From: Rhodanobacter sp. OK091
GTDB lineage: Bacteria > Pseudomonadota > Gammaproteobacteria > Xanthomonadales > Rhodanobacteraceae
Assembly: GCF_900142825.1 (NCBI RefSeq)
Contig: NZ_FRCH01000004.1
Location: 62,001-126,000 of the forward strand
Length of the DNA stretch: 64,000 bases
Reading direction: 5' to 3'
Shown here piece after piece: positions 53,452-63,475 of the stretch; within the stretch, counting starts at the first letter, position 1; each line of letters opens with the position of its first letter. Made by a program: the position numbers and the translations under genes. The notes under the pieces were generated by a model. It did not search any database. It was not told the origin of the DNA and saw only the letters and a program-made list of their open reading frames with translations.

Positions 53452-55623
53452 ATGAAGCCATCCCTGCTCGCCCTGAGTCTTGTCGCTGCGCTGGCCACTA
53501 CCGCCGCTCGTGCAACCGATACGCCTGTGGCGTCCGCCGCTGCACCGGCAGGCACGGACACTCCGGCGGACAGCGGCACCGGCAACGATCAGCCCACGAC
53601 CAAGAATCTGAGCGCGATCGACGTGTCCGCCAAGCTGGATCAGGCGCGCAATGCGTTGTCGCCGGACACCGGCAGCAGCCAATACGTGATCGACCACAAG
53701 GCGATCGCCCAGTTGCCGCTGGGCGCGGCCACACCGATGAACCAGGTGCTGCTGCAGGCGCCCGGCGTGGTGCAGGATTCCTACGGCGGCCTGCACGTGC
53801 GCGGCGACCACGCCAACCTGCAATACCGCATCAACGGCGTGATCATTCCCGAGTCGATCGGCGGCTTCGGGCAGAGTCTCGATGCGCGCACGATCGAAAA
53901 CGTGAAGCTGCTCGATGGCGCGCTGCCGGCCCAGTATGGCCTGCGCACGGCAGCCGTGGTCGACATCACCACCCGCAGCGGACATGAGCTCGGCAATGGC
54001 GGCAGCGTCGGCATCACCGGCGGCTCGTATGGCACGCTCAACCCGAATGCATCGATCTGGGGCGGCGATGATCGCTGGAGTTATTTCCTCACGGCCAATT
54101 ACCTGGAGAGCGACGTCGGCATCGAGAACCCGACGGCCAGCAAGAAACCGATCCACGACCATACCAACCAAGTGAAGAGTTTCGGCGACATCAGCTACCT
54201 GATCGACAACGACACCCGCTTGAGCTTCCTGTTCGGCCTGGCCAACAACCGCTTCCAGATTCCGAACAATCCGGGCCAGACGCCGCGGTTCGGCTACTTG
54301 GACACGGTCGACTTCAACTCCACCGACCTGAACTCGAATCAACGCGAGAACACCCGCTTCGGCGTGCTCGCGTTGCAAGGCAAGCTGGGCCAGACCGACT
54401 ACCAGGTGTCGGTAGGCCAACGCTATAGCAGCGTCACCTACACACCCGACCGGATCGGCGAGCTGATGTTCAACGGCGTCGCCTCGAACGTCACCCGCGG
54501 CAATCGCGCCAGCACGTTGCAGGCGGATTTCGCCATGCCAATGGGCGGAAGCCACACCTTGCGCTACGGCGTCTACGGCAGCTTCGAACGCGCCGTCAGC
54601 GGCAACGATGCCTGGGTGTTCCCGGCCGATGCCGATGGCAACCAGGCCAGCACCGCACCGATCAACATCCTCGACAACAGCCGCCTCATCGCGAAGACCT
54701 GGTCGGCCTACGTGCAGGACGAATGGAGCATCAACGACAAGTGGACGCTGAACTACGGTCTGCGCGGCGATCAGTACAAACTGGCGCGCACCGAAAGCCA
54801 GCTGAGCCCGCGTCTAGGCCTGGTCTGGCAGGCGACCGACAGCACCACTGTGCACGCCGGCTACTCGCGCTACTTCACGCCACCGTCGACCGAGATGATC
54901 GCCAGCTCCAACATCGCCAAATTCGACGGCACCACCAATGCCGTGTCGGACACGGGCAACAACACGCCGCTGGCGGAACGTTCCGATTATTTCGACGCAG
55001 GCATCTCGCAGAACATCGGCAGTGCCTTGACGGTCGGCATCGACGCCTACTACCGCAAGGTTCGCCGACTGCAGGACGAAGGCCAGTTCGGTTCGGCGCT
55101 GGTGTACTCCACCTTCAACTACGCGCAGGGTCGCGTCAAAGGGCTGGAGTTCACCGCCAATTACCAGCTAGGTCCGTTGTCAGCCTATTTCAACGCGTCG
55201 GTCGGCAAGGCCATCGGCGAACACATCATCACCAGCCAGTACAACTTCGCGCCGGAAGACCTGGCCTATGTCCAGAATCACTACATCTTCCTCGACCACG
55301 ACCAGAAACTGACCTCGTCCGGCGGCATCAGCTACGCACTGAACGACAGCACTAAGGTCGGCGCGAATTACCTGTTCGGCAGCGGTCTACGCAAGGACGG
55401 CGCGGTGCCGAACGGCGCATCGCTGCCGGCGTACTTCCAGCTGAACCTCAACGTGTCGCACGACTTTGCCTTCAGCGGTTTCGGCAAGCTGCATACGCAA
55501 CTGGCGGTACTCAATGCGCTTGATCGTACCTATGAGCTGCGCGACGGCACCGGCATTGGCGTCGGCGCGCCGCAGTTCGGCCCACGCCGTGGCTTGTATC
55601 TGAGTGTGCAGAAGGACTTCTGA
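53452..55623 (+). CDS. TonB-dependent outer-membrane receptor
   Basis: This is a 723-residue TonB-dependent receptor. It has a signal peptide (LLALSLVAALATTAARA), an unusual Thr/Ala/Pro-rich spacer (residues 22-52), then a TonB-box-like KNLSAIDVSA. The plug domain includes LPLGAATPMNQVLLQAPGVV and GGLHVRGDHANLQYRINGV. The 22-stranded barrel ends in Phe (LYLSVQKDF). The region DHDQKLTSSGGISYALND is typical of receptors annotated for small substrates. With the Zur-like palindrome upstream, zinc (ZnuD-like) uptake is a reasonable inference, but the protein itself has no obvious His-rich loop. Confidence 0.9.
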   Translation: MKPSLLALSLVAALATTAARATDTPVASAAAPAGTDTPADSGTGNDQPTTKNLSAIDVSAKLDQARNALSPDTGSSQYVIDHKAIAQLPLGAATPMNQVLLQAPGVVQDSYGGLHVRGDHANLQYRINGVIIPESIGGFGQSLDARTIENVKLLDGALPAQYGLRTAAVVDITTRSGHELGNGGSVGITGGSYGTLNPNASIWGGDDRWSYFLTANYLESDVGIENPTASKKPIHDHTNQVKSFGDISYLIDNDTRLSFLFGLANNRFQIPNNPGQTPRFGYLDTVDFNSTDLNSNQRENTRFGVLALQGKLGQTDYQVSVGQRYSSVTYTPDRIGELMFNGVASNVTRGNRASTLQADFAMPMGGSHTLRYGVYGSFERAVSGNDAWVFPADADGNQASTAPINILDNSRLIAKTWSAYVQDEWSINDKWTLNYGLRGDQYKLARTESQLSPRLGLVWQATDSTTVHAGYSRYFTPPSTEMIASSNIAKFDGTTNAVSDTGNNTPLAERSDYFDAGISQNIGSALTVGIDAYYRKVRRLQDEGQFGSALVYSTFNYAQGRVKGLEFTANYQLGPLSAYFNASVGKAIGEHIITSQYNFAPEDLAYVQNHYIFLDHDQKLTSSGGISYALNDSTKVGANYLFGSGLRKDGAVPNGASLPAYFQLNLNVSHDFAFSGFGKLHTQLAVLNALDRTYELRDGTGIGVGAPQFGPRRGLYLSVQKDF

Positions 55624-55689
55624 TCGAGCCACGATCCGTGGGAGCACATCCTGTCCACAAGGACTCCCTTCGATTGTGCGCGATGCTTT

Positions 55690-55762
55690 TGTGGGAGCGA
55701 CTTCAGTCGCGATAGCTTTTTGGGAGACTACCAAGAGCATCGCGACTGAAGTCGCTCCCACA
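55690..55762. repeat. REP pair, GTGGGAGCGACTTCAGTCGCGA family
   Basis: Two inverted units (55690-55714 and 55737-55762) with TGTGGGAGCGACTTCAGTCG heads face each other. This is the same family as 2883-2958. The pair lies between the TonB receptor and the MidA-like gene. Confidence 0.85.
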
Positions 55763-55866
55763 TTGGGTTCGCGCACAGGGTGCGCTCCTGCAGGCATGCG
55801 ATGCGGGACGCAGAGCGTATCCCGTCCGTTATGCTTGCCGCGCTTCTTTCACTACCGGCAAGACCG

Positions 55867-57060
55867 ATGCCTTCCCGCCTCCCCGAACCCAGCGCCGACG
55901 AGCGCGCGCATTCCGACCGCCTGCTGCAGCTGCTGCGCGAGCAGATCGCCTCGCACGGGCCGCTGCCGTTCTCGCAATACATGGAGCGTTGCCTGTATGC
56001 GCCGGGATTGGGTTACTACAGTGCGGGCAAGACCAAGTTCGGTGCGGCCGGCGATTTCGTCACCGCGCCGGAACTGGGCGAGCTGTTCGCGCGCTGTGTG
56101 ATCAACGCGGTGCAGCCGGTGCTGGCCATGCTAGGCAACGACGCCGATTTTCTGGAGCTGGGCGGTGGCAGCGGCGCTTTTGCCGAGGCGGCGCTCAAGG
56201 CGCTGGATGCTGGCGGCACGCTACCGCGGCAGTATCTGATCCTGGAACCCAGCGCCGACCTGCGCGAGCGTCAGCGCGAACGGCTGCGCGCGAATCTTCC
56301 GGCCGAACTCAACGCCCGCGTGCAATGGCTGGATCGGCCGCCCGAACCGGACTGGCGCGGCGTGCTGTTCGCCAACGAAGTGATCGACGCCTTGCCGGCC
56401 ACGCGTTTCAGCCTGCGCGATGGCGAGGTTTTCGAGGAGTACGTGGCGCTGGATGGCGAGGGTCGTCTGCGCCGTACCGATCGTCCAGCCGATGCGCTGG
56501 TCGCCGCTGCCGTGCGTCACGTCGAACGCGACCTGGGCAGTGAATTTGCCGATGGCTACCGTTCGGAAATCCTGCCGCAATTGCCGTACTGGATCCAGGC
56601 GGTCGCCGGCTCGCTGGTCGCCGGACTGGTGCTGTTCATCGACTACGGCTACGTGCGCCGGGAGTTCTATCTGCCCGAACGCGACGACGGCACCTTGATG
56701 GCGCATTACCGCCATCACGCGCACAACGATCCGCTGTATCTGCCGGGCCTGAACGACCTGACCGCCTCGGTCGATTTCACCGCTCTGGCCGAGGCCGGCA
56801 ACAGCGCCGGCTTCGGTGTGGCCGCGTATCTGCCGCAGGCCCAGTTCCTGATCGGTGCCGGCCTGCAGGACATTTTCGAAAGCGAGCAGGCGAAGATCGC
56901 CGACGAACACGGTCGCTATCGACTGGCCCAGGAAGTGAAGAAGCTGATGCTGCCCGATCAGATGGGCGAGCGCTTCCAGGCGATGCTGCTGGCGCGCGGT
57001 CTCGACGTGCTGCCGCTGCCGGCCGAACTGCTGGCTGCCGACCAGGGCGGCCGGCTGTAG
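55867..57060 (+). CDS. MidA/NDUFAF7-type SAM-dependent methyltransferase
   Basis: This is a 397-residue methyltransferase of the DUF185/MidA family; the mitochondrial member methylates an arginine in complex I. Seen: PLPFSQYMERCLYAPGLGYY, the KFGAAGDFVTAPELGELFA signature, the SAM motif FLELGGGSGAFAEAAL, FANEVIDALPATRF, and LVLFIDYGYVRREFYLPER with GTLMAHYRHH. ATG 55867 starts directly before the family N-terminus. The TAG stop codon lies in the first bases of a REP unit. Confidence 0.9.
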   Translation: MPSRLPEPSADERAHSDRLLQLLREQIASHGPLPFSQYMERCLYAPGLGYYSAGKTKFGAAGDFVTAPELGELFARCVINAVQPVLAMLGNDADFLELGGGSGAFAEAALKALDAGGTLPRQYLILEPSADLRERQRERLRANLPAELNARVQWLDRPPEPDWRGVLFANEVIDALPATRFSLRDGEVFEEYVALDGEGRLRRTDRPADALVAAAVRHVERDLGSEFADGYRSEILPQLPYWIQAVAGSLVAGLVLFIDYGYVRREFYLPERDDGTLMAHYRHHAHNDPLYLPGLNDLTASVDFTALAEAGNSAGFGVAAYLPQAQFLIGAGLQDIFESEQAKIADEHGRYRLAQEVKKLMLPDQMGERFQAMLLARGLDVLPLPAELLAADQGGRL

Positions 57061-57146
57061 GAGCCCGCTGGCGGGCGATGCTCTTGCTTTGATGGTTGGC
57101 TAGGAAAAATCAAAAACAAAAGCATCGCCCGCTAGCGGGCTCCTAC
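57058..57146. repeat. REP pair, GTAGGAGCCCGCTGGCGGGC variant
   Basis: Inverted units at 57058-57082 and 57121-57146 each have a self-complementary GCCCGCTRGCGGGC core with GGAGC/GCTCC heads. The first unit supplies the stop codon of the MidA-like gene. It is a variant of the family at 2883 and 55690 with a different palindromic core. Confidence 0.85.
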
Positions 57147-57163
57147 CAGTGCCGTCGCGCTTG

Positions 57164-59344
57164 TTACAACGCCGCGCTGCTGGCGGGCGCCGGTGTCGAC
57201 GTAGCGGGTGCCGGCAGCGGCAACGGCTCCACCGCCGTCGAATCGGCCGGTCGGCGCGCCAGCCCGCCATGCCGGAACAGCTCGCTGGCCACCTGGTAAT
57301 ACGCAATCGCCTGGTCGATCTGGTTCTCGTTCTGCGGGGTGATCGGGGTGGCGTCGCCGGTGGCGTAGTCGGGCTTCATCTGCTCCAGCTTGCGCTGCGG
57401 CTCCAGCACGGTGAGCACATCATGGTGCAGGTAGCCGAGTTTCTCGTAGGTGGCCGGGAACGCGCGCTCGCGGCCGGGCTCCAGCTGAAACAAGTCGTAG
57501 CCGAAGAAGCGCGAGCGGTAGCTGAAGTTGAGCAGGCCGAGCACGGTCGGCGCGATGTCGACCTGGCCCATCAACCGCTCCACGCGCTGCGGCTGGATAT
57601 GTTTCGGCGCATAGATCCACAGCGGGACGTGGTAGCGGTTGATCGGCACGCTGGTCTTGCCGGCACTGGAGGCGCAGTGGTCGGCGGTGATCACGAAGAC
57701 GGTGTCGTCGAAGTACGATTTCTCGCGCGCGCGCTTGATGAAATCGCTGATCGACCAGTCGGTGTAAGCCACCGCACCTGCACGGGTCTGGTTGGCCTGG
57801 CTGACCCGTCCGGCCGGGAAAGTGTACGGCCGGTGGTTGGAGGTGGTCATGATGTGCAGAAAGAACGGTTTGCCCGCGGCCTGCGCGTCGTCCATCTGCT
57901 TCAGTGCCAGCGTGTACAAGTCCTCGTCGGCCACGCCCCACACGTTCTCGCTGTGGATCGTGGCGCCCTTCGGAATGTCGCGACGGTCCACCGTGCGATA
58001 GCCGTTGTGGCTGAAGAAATAATTCATGTTGTCGAATTCGCCGTAGCCGCCGTAGACGAAATCCGACTGGTAGCCGCGGTCGTTGAAGATGTCCGCCAGC
58101 GATAACAGGTTCTCGTTGTTGTGCTCCTTCAGCAGTGAGTCGCCCGGGGTCGGCGGTACCGACAACGAGAGCGCTTCCAGCCCGCGCACGGTGCGGGTGC
58201 CGTTCGCGTAGAGGTTGTCGAAGAACAGGCTCTGGCTGACCAGCGAATCGAGGTACGGCGTGATGTTTTCCTTATTGCCGAACGTGCCCAGATAGTCGCC
58301 GGACAGGCTCTCGACGCTGATCAGCACCACGTTGAGATGCCGCTCGGGGCCGACGCGGCGGATCGCGCGGGTGAGATCGTGCGGGTCGTCGTTGATGTAG
58401 GTGGCATCCGGTGTCTTGAGGCCTTCGCGCACCAGGCGGAACGCCTGATCGTCCGGCAAGGTGCGGTAGAACTTCGCGTAATCGAGATGGCTGCTGCGGA
58501 ATGCGTTGAAGAACTGGTAGATGCCGTTGCCGGCCAGTTCGTTGACGTAATTGTTGCTGGTGCGATCCTTCACGCCCCCATTGACCGCGGCCAGCGAGAC
58601 CGCGGTCAGCACCAGCCACAACAGCACGATCCTGCCGCGCTGCCAGAAGCGGCTGCCGTCGTCGCGCGCACGCAGGCCGCGCCGGCCGATCGCAAACACC
58701 ACCAGGGCGCCCACGACCAGCAGCGCCAGCCAGCGGCCGATCGGATAGGACTCGCGGATGTTGCCGATCACCTCGGTGGTGTAGACCAGATAGTCCACCG
58801 CGATGAAATTGAAGCGCACGCTGAACTCGTTCCAGAACACCAGCTCGGATGCCGCCACGAACAGCAACCCGTACAGCAGTACCAGCGCCAGTCCGTACAA
58901 TGCCCATTGACCGCCGCGCGAGACGTAGGCGAAACCTGGAATCGGCAACACCAGCAGGAACAGCACCACCAGCGGCCAGGTCATGCCCAGGTGCGCGCGA
59001 TACAGCGCGTACAGCACGCCCAGGCACAGCGCATACACCAGCGCCAGCGCCAGCGCCCAAAGCAGCCATTGCCCCAGTCCAGAAACAGTGGCGCGCCGGG
59101 TCGGCACCAGCCACAGGAACAGCACCAGCGGCCAGGCCACGTAGATGTACGTGATCAGGTCATAGCCGAAACCTACGCCGAACGCGTACAGCAGGTTCAA
59201 CGGCGTGTGCGGCACTTCGTGGCCGGACATGATCAGCAACACCACGCGGGTGACGAATGAAATCGCCACGAAGGTGATGGCCAGCCACAGCAGCGGACGG
59301 AAACGCTGACGCAACGGAGAAGTCGGGGTGAATGCACTCGACAC
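57164..59344 (-). CDS. LTA synthase-like membrane sulfatase (phosphoglycerol transferase family)
   Basis: This is a 726-residue protein with five N-terminal TM helices (about 15-240) and a periplasmic alkaline-phosphatase-fold domain. The nucleophile Thr lies in NGTRTVRGLEALSLSVPPTP; metal and substrate residues are expected in VVLISVESLSGDYLG, GGYGEFDNMNYFFSHNGY, HIMTTSNHRPYTFP and TDWSISDF with VITADHCA. In Gram-negatives such proteins transfer phosphoglycerol or phosphoethanolamine-like groups to periplasmic glycans or lipids. The GTG start at 59344 has GGAG 6 nt upstream. The Pro/Ala-rich C-terminus is unstructured. Confidence 0.9.
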   Translation of the reverse strand: MSSAFTPTSPLRQRFRPLLWLAITFVAISFVTRVVLLIMSGHEVPHTPLNLLYAFGVGFGYDLITYIYVAWPLVLFLWLVPTRRATVSGLGQWLLWALALALVYALCLGVLYALYRAHLGMTWPLVVLFLLVLPIPGFAYVSRGGQWALYGLALVLLYGLLFVAASELVFWNEFSVRFNFIAVDYLVYTTEVIGNIRESYPIGRWLALLVVGALVVFAIGRRGLRARDDGSRFWQRGRIVLLWLVLTAVSLAAVNGGVKDRTSNNYVNELAGNGIYQFFNAFRSSHLDYAKFYRTLPDDQAFRLVREGLKTPDATYINDDPHDLTRAIRRVGPERHLNVVLISVESLSGDYLGTFGNKENITPYLDSLVSQSLFFDNLYANGTRTVRGLEALSLSVPPTPGDSLLKEHNNENLLSLADIFNDRGYQSDFVYGGYGEFDNMNYFFSHNGYRTVDRRDIPKGATIHSENVWGVADEDLYTLALKQMDDAQAAGKPFFLHIMTTSNHRPYTFPAGRVSQANQTRAGAVAYTDWSISDFIKRAREKSYFDDTVFVITADHCASSAGKTSVPINRYHVPLWIYAPKHIQPQRVERLMGQVDIAPTVLGLLNFSYRSRFFGYDLFQLEPGRERAFPATYEKLGYLHHDVLTVLEPQRKLEQMKPDYATGDATPITPQNENQIDQAIAYYQVASELFRHGGLARRPADSTAVEPLPLPAPATSTPAPASSAAL

Positions 59345-59421
59345 GGGGAACTCCAGCGAAAAGACATGAAATCAGCGGGCGCCGACGCGGGCGCGACATG
59401 ATCCGGGCTTTATACCGCGGA

Positions 59422-60657
59422 TCAGCTTGGCGAATGGTTAGTTTTCAACGCGGTGATGGCGTCGGTCCGGGCCGCTTCCATCGCCGCGCCGATCGCCGGC
59501 CCGGCCAGGCCCTGGGCGACAAAGGTCGCCGAGTCGACCGCCGCTGCGGCAGCACGGGCTTCGCGCAGGTAGGCTGCCTGCGGGTAGTCGTCGTGCTCGT
59601 GGCCGAGCCGGCCGAGCTTGTCGGCTTCGCAGGCGGCAAGGAATGCGTCCAGCCGCACGGGGCGACGCAATGCGTCGAGCGCACTCAGCAGCTTCAGCAC
59701 GGTGGCCGGCTTCAGCTCGAACGCGCGATGCGCATTCAGATGCTCGCGACATACCAGTTCGGCCAGCGCGGCATGCTCGGTCGGCACTTTCAGGCGCGCG
59801 GCCAATACGCGCAGTGGCGCCACGCCACGATGCTCATGGCCGACATGGCGCGGCAGTTCGTCGGCCGGCGTCAATGCCTTGCCCAGGTCGTGCGTGAGCG
59901 CGCAGAAGCCGACCAGGTCGTCGCCCGGCGCGATGCGCGCCGCCGCATCCAGCACCATTTCCAGATGCACGCCGGTATCGATTTCGGGATGGAATTCGGC
60001 ACGCTGCGGCACGCCGTACAACGCATCGATTTCGGGAAACAGCACAGCCAGCGCGCCGCATTCGCGCAGCACGCGCAGGAACGCCGACGGCTGCGGCTCG
60101 CCCAGCGCCTTGCGGGTTTCCGCCCACACGCGCTCAGGCACCAGATGATCGATCTCGCCATCGCGCACCATCTGCCGCATCAGTGCCATGGTTTCAGGTG
60201 CCACAGTGAAACCCAGCGGTGCGAAGCGCGCGGCAAACCGCGCTACCCGCAGCACGCGTACCGGATCCTCGACAAACGCCGGCGACACATGCCGCAGCAC
60301 CCGCGCCTCGATATCGCGCACGCCGTGGTACGGATCGGTCAGCGCGCCGTGCTCGTTCTGCGCGATCGCGTTGATGGTGAGGTCGCGCCGCGCCAGATCC
60401 TGCTCCAGCGTCACCGTCGCATCGGCCTGGAACACGAAGCCGTGATAGCCGCGCCCGGTCTTGCGCTCGGTGCGCGCCAGCGCGTACTCCTCGCCAGTCT
60501 TGGGATGCAGGAACACGGGGAAATCCTTGCCCACCGGCTTGTAGCCCAGCACCAACAATTCCTCGGGCATCGCGCCGACTACCACATGGTCATGGTCGAC
60601 CACGGGACGGTTCAATAGTTTGTCGCGGACCGCGCCGCCGACCAGGTAGGTTTGCAT
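59422..60657 (-). CDS. cca: Multifunctional CCA-adding enzyme
   Basis: This is a 411-residue tRNA nucleotidyltransferase that adds or repairs the 3' CCA. The head domain motifs are [15 protein letters not shown] with [21 protein letters not shown] and [16 protein letters not shown]; the class II nucleotidyltransferase recognition region is [16 protein letters not shown]. The C-terminal HD domain has LTHDLGKAL, which gives the phosphatase/phosphodiesterase activities of the bacterial multifunctional type. ATG 60657 ([12 protein letters not shown]) is the family start. Confidence 0.95.
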   Translation of the reverse strand: MQTYLVGGAVRDKLLNRPVVDHDHVVVGAMPEELLVLGYKPVGKDFPVFLHPKTGEEYALARTERKTGRGYHGFVFQADATVTLEQDLARRDLTINAIAQNEHGALTDPYHGVRDIEARVLRHVSPAFVEDPVRVLRVARFAARFAPLGFTVAPETMALMRQMVRDGEIDHLVPERVWAETRKALGEPQPSAFLRVLRECGALAVLFPEIDALYGVPQRAEFHPEIDTGVHLEMVLDAAARIAPGDDLVGFCALTHDLGKALTPADELPRHVGHEHRGVAPLRVLAARLKVPTEHAALAELVCREHLNAHRAFELKPATVLKLLSALDALRRPVRLDAFLAACEADKLGRLGHEHDDYPQAAYLREARAAAAAVDSATFVAQGLAGPAIGAAMEAARTDAITALKTNHSPS

Positions 60658-60931
60658 GGGGGGATTCTGCCATGCCGGCAAGCCGCCTCAGCAGGACCCG
60701 GCTACTCGATGTGCTTGGCGTGAAGTCCCGGCAAACGGGCTCGCTCGTCGCGGCGATCGGCATTCGACAGCCCTAGGCGCCTCCGTTGGTCACCAGTCGG
60801 CGCAAAAGCGAACCGCGACAAGACCACGCGCGACGCCACTTGCATCCGGCCATACTGCGACTTACCGAGCGAACGTGACCTGTTCGCTTTATGCCGCCGT
60901 CCTGCTCACGTAAGCTGGCAGGCGAAAACCG

Positions 60932-62497
60932 ATGGCGGACAGGGGGCCTTCGATCATGGTGGCAAAGCAGGGGCATCCGCTGCTGCGGGATCGTGCCGCG
61001 GGTTTGTCGCCGGCGGCGGCGCAGCGGCTGGACGAGGCGACTACCGCGTTGAGCCGCAACGAGCTGAGTGCCGCCGAGGCTAGCCTGCTGAGTGTGCTGG
61101 ACCAGGCGCCGGACTGCGTGGAAGCGCGGCGCCTGCAGGGCTTGGTGAAACAGTTGCGTGGCGATCACGCACAGGCCGTGGCGATCCTGCGGCAGGCGCT
61201 GGCGTTGAGTCCGGACCACGCGCTGATCCACATGAACCTGGGTATTTCGCTGCATGCTGGCGGTGAGCCTGATGCGGCGCTGGCGTCCTTGCAGCGGGCC
61301 TGCAAACTGGCCACCGATTTCGCACCGGCCTGGTTCAACCTGGGGCGGGTGTTGAGCATGCAAGGTCGTCCCGCCGGCGCGGTTACCGCCTTGCATCGCG
61401 TGCTGGATATCGATCCGGATCATATTGAAGCGCGGATCATGCTGGCGGAGGCGCAGGCCCGACTCGGTGCGCTGGAGCCGGCGAGCGCGAATTACCGCGA
61501 GGTGCTGCGTCGACAACCCGGTCACGCCGATGCGTGGATCGGCTTGACGCACCTGCCGGCCGTGCGTTTCGACAAGGACGATGTCGCCTGGTTGCAGCAG
61601 GCCTTGCAGCTGTCGCAGACGCCGCAGGCGCGTGTTTCGCTGGGCTTCGCGCTGAGCAGGGCGCTGGAGGATCAGGCCGACTACCGCGGGGCTTTTCGCG
61701 CGCTGTACAAGGCCAATTCGCAGAAGCGCCGCCTGGTGGGGTGGAATGCCGCGGTCGCTCGGGCAAAAGTCAGCACGATGCTCGATGTGTTCGCCACTCC
61801 TTTGTCTGGGGCGCCGGATGCCGCGCTGGGCGAGCAGGTGATCTTTCTGGTGTCGCTGCCGCAGTCCGGTGCCGACGCAACCGCGCAGATTCTTGCCGCG
61901 CGTCCGCAGGTCGGCGCGGTCGACGTGCTGCCCGACTTGCAGCAGGTCGTTGGCGCCGAGTCCAGGCGACGCGGACAGCCGTTCGCGCAATGGGCTCGTG
62001 CAGCCACCGCCGCGGACTGGGCGCGACTGGGACAGGACTATCTCGCGCGCACGGCACAGGCACGCGAAGGCAAGCCGCGTTTCGTCGATGCCAATCCGCT
62101 CAATTGGCGGCTGGCGGGTGCGGCGCTGGCGATGTTGCCCGGTGCGCGCGTGGTGAACAGTCGTGGCGACGCGCTGGAAACCAGCTTCGCCTGTTACCGC
62201 CAGCTGTTCGACAGCGGCAACGAGTTCAGTTACGACCTCGACCATATTGCCAGCTACTGGCGCGACTACGACAGGCTTTGCCGACACTGGCAGCGCCTGT
62301 TCCCGCAGCGCTTCCTCGATCATGTCCACGAGTCGTCGCAGGCCGACCCCGAAGCCCGGGTCCGGCGCCTGTTGGCGTTCTGCGGCTTTGAATACGATCC
62401 GGCCTGCCTGGCGATTCATTGCCCGCAACCCATCGCGCGCAGTGCGCCGTACGGCAGCGAGTTGAATCGATTGCGGATGTTGCTTGGTGCTGCCTGA
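60932..62497 (+). CDS. TPR protein with C-terminal sulfotransferase-like domain
   Basis: This is a 521-residue protein. TPR repeats occupy about 35-210 (LSRNELSAAEASLLSVLDQA, ALALSPDHALIHMNLGISLH, FAPAWFNLGRVLSMQGRPAG). The C-terminal half aligns in layout with TPR-linked sulfotransferases common in this order: IFLVSLPQSGADATAQILAA, ARVVNSRGDALETSFACYRQ, FSYDLDHIASYWRDYDRLC. The 5'-PAPS loop normally reads PRSGTT but is PQSGAD here, and the 3'-phosphate site RDPxDxxxS is GDALETS, so PAPS binding may be lost. ATG 60932 or ATG 60956 (after GGGGG) could be the start. Confidence 0.82.
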   Translation: MADRGPSIMVAKQGHPLLRDRAAGLSPAAAQRLDEATTALSRNELSAAEASLLSVLDQAPDCVEARRLQGLVKQLRGDHAQAVAILRQALALSPDHALIHMNLGISLHAGGEPDAALASLQRACKLATDFAPAWFNLGRVLSMQGRPAGAVTALHRVLDIDPDHIEARIMLAEAQARLGALEPASANYREVLRRQPGHADAWIGLTHLPAVRFDKDDVAWLQQALQLSQTPQARVSLGFALSRALEDQADYRGAFRALYKANSQKRRLVGWNAAVARAKVSTMLDVFATPLSGAPDAALGEQVIFLVSLPQSGADATAQILAARPQVGAVDVLPDLQQVVGAESRRRGQPFAQWARAATAADWARLGQDYLARTAQAREGKPRFVDANPLNWRLAGAALAMLPGARVVNSRGDALETSFACYRQLFDSGNEFSYDLDHIASYWRDYDRLCRHWQRLFPQRFLDHVHESSQADPEARVRRLLAFCGFEYDPACLAIHCPQPIARSAPYGSELNRLRMLLGAA

Positions 62498-62511
62498 TCG
62501 GGTGTTGTCGG

Positions 62512-63450
62512 TCAGCGCCGCAGCGAACGCGCCGCGGCCAGCCGCCGCTGTCGCGCCGATGGGTTGAGCAGCACCGGCAGCCAGGGAGAGAACGGTTGCG
62601 GCGTGATGCCGAGCGCGACGTAACCGTCGACCGTGCCCACCGAATCGGTGTGCAGCGAGCGGAAATTGTCGAGCGAGAAGGGTTTGCCTGGCAGCAGTTC
62701 GGCGAACTGCGCCTGCAGCCGGCCGAGGCTGTCGGGCAGCGCGATGATGGGCGTGCGCAAGCCGGCGGCCGTGCGGATTTTCCGCACGATCTCGCCCAGC
62801 GTGAGCACTTCGGGGCCGTACAGTTCGAAGCTGCGCCGCCGCCCGAGCTTGTCGCTGCCGACGCAACGTGCAATCGCCTCGGCCACGTCGCCGACGAAGG
62901 TGGGCGCCATCCGTGCCTTCGCGCGCGCCAGCGGCAACACCGGCATGCGTCGCAGCAGCGCGGCAAAGCGGCTGACCAGTCCATCGCCCGCGCCGAATAT
63001 CACGCTGGGCTGGTAGATCGTCCAGTCGAGTCCGGATGCCTTGGTCAGCACCTCGGCCTCGCCGCGGGTCTTCAGGTATTGCGACAAACCCTGGCCGGCT
63101 TTCAGCGAGCTCATCTGGTGCAGGCGTGGGATGCCGCTGGCGTGACAGGCTGCGATCAGGCGACGGGTCAGCTCCACGTGGGTGCGCTGGAAGGTATTCG
63201 GACCGCTCGGGTTGAGGATGCCGACCAGATTGATCACCGCGTCCGCGCCGACGAGGTGCCGGCGCAGCGTGTCGTCGTCGTAGACGTTGGCGCTGCGTAC
63301 GCTCACACCGGGCAACACGCCCAGTTCGCGGTGCTGCTCCCGATTGCGCGACAGCAGCACGATGCGATGGCCGTCGGCGGCCAGCCGCGGCAGCAGATGG
63401 CTGCCGACGAAACCGGTACCGCCGAGAATGACGAGTTGCTGTGCGGCCAT
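62512..63450 (-). CDS. NAD(P)-binding NDUFA9-like epimerase/reductase
   Basis: This is a 312-residue extended short-chain dehydrogenase of the complex I NDUFA9 type. The cofactor motif is LVILGGTGFVGSHLLPRL; DDDTLRRHLVGADAVINLVG, RLHQMSSLKAG, YLKTRGEAEV, then LDWTIYQPSVIFGAGDG and FVGDVAEAIARC follow. The usual YxxxK is represented by YLKTRGEAE, so catalysis is uncertain; many members bind NADPH structurally. ATG 63450 matches the family start. It lies 25 bp downstream of slt on the same strand, so they are likely co-transcribed. Confidence 0.9.
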   Translation of the reverse strand: MAAQQLVILGGTGFVGSHLLPRLAADGHRIVLLSRNREQHRELGVLPGVSVRSANVYDDDTLRRHLVGADAVINLVGILNPSGPNTFQRTHVELTRRLIAACHASGIPRLHQMSSLKAGQGLSQYLKTRGEAEVLTKASGLDWTIYQPSVIFGAGDGLVSRFAALLRRMPVLPLARAKARMAPTFVGDVAEAIARCVGSDKLGRRRSFELYGPEVLTLGEIVRKIRTAAGLRTPIIALPDSLGRLQAQFAELLPGKPFSLDNFRSLHTDSVGTVDGYVALGITPQPFSPWLPVLLNPSARQRRLAAARSLRR

Positions 63451-63475
63451 GCGGATCTGTCCTGGATAGGCAGCG

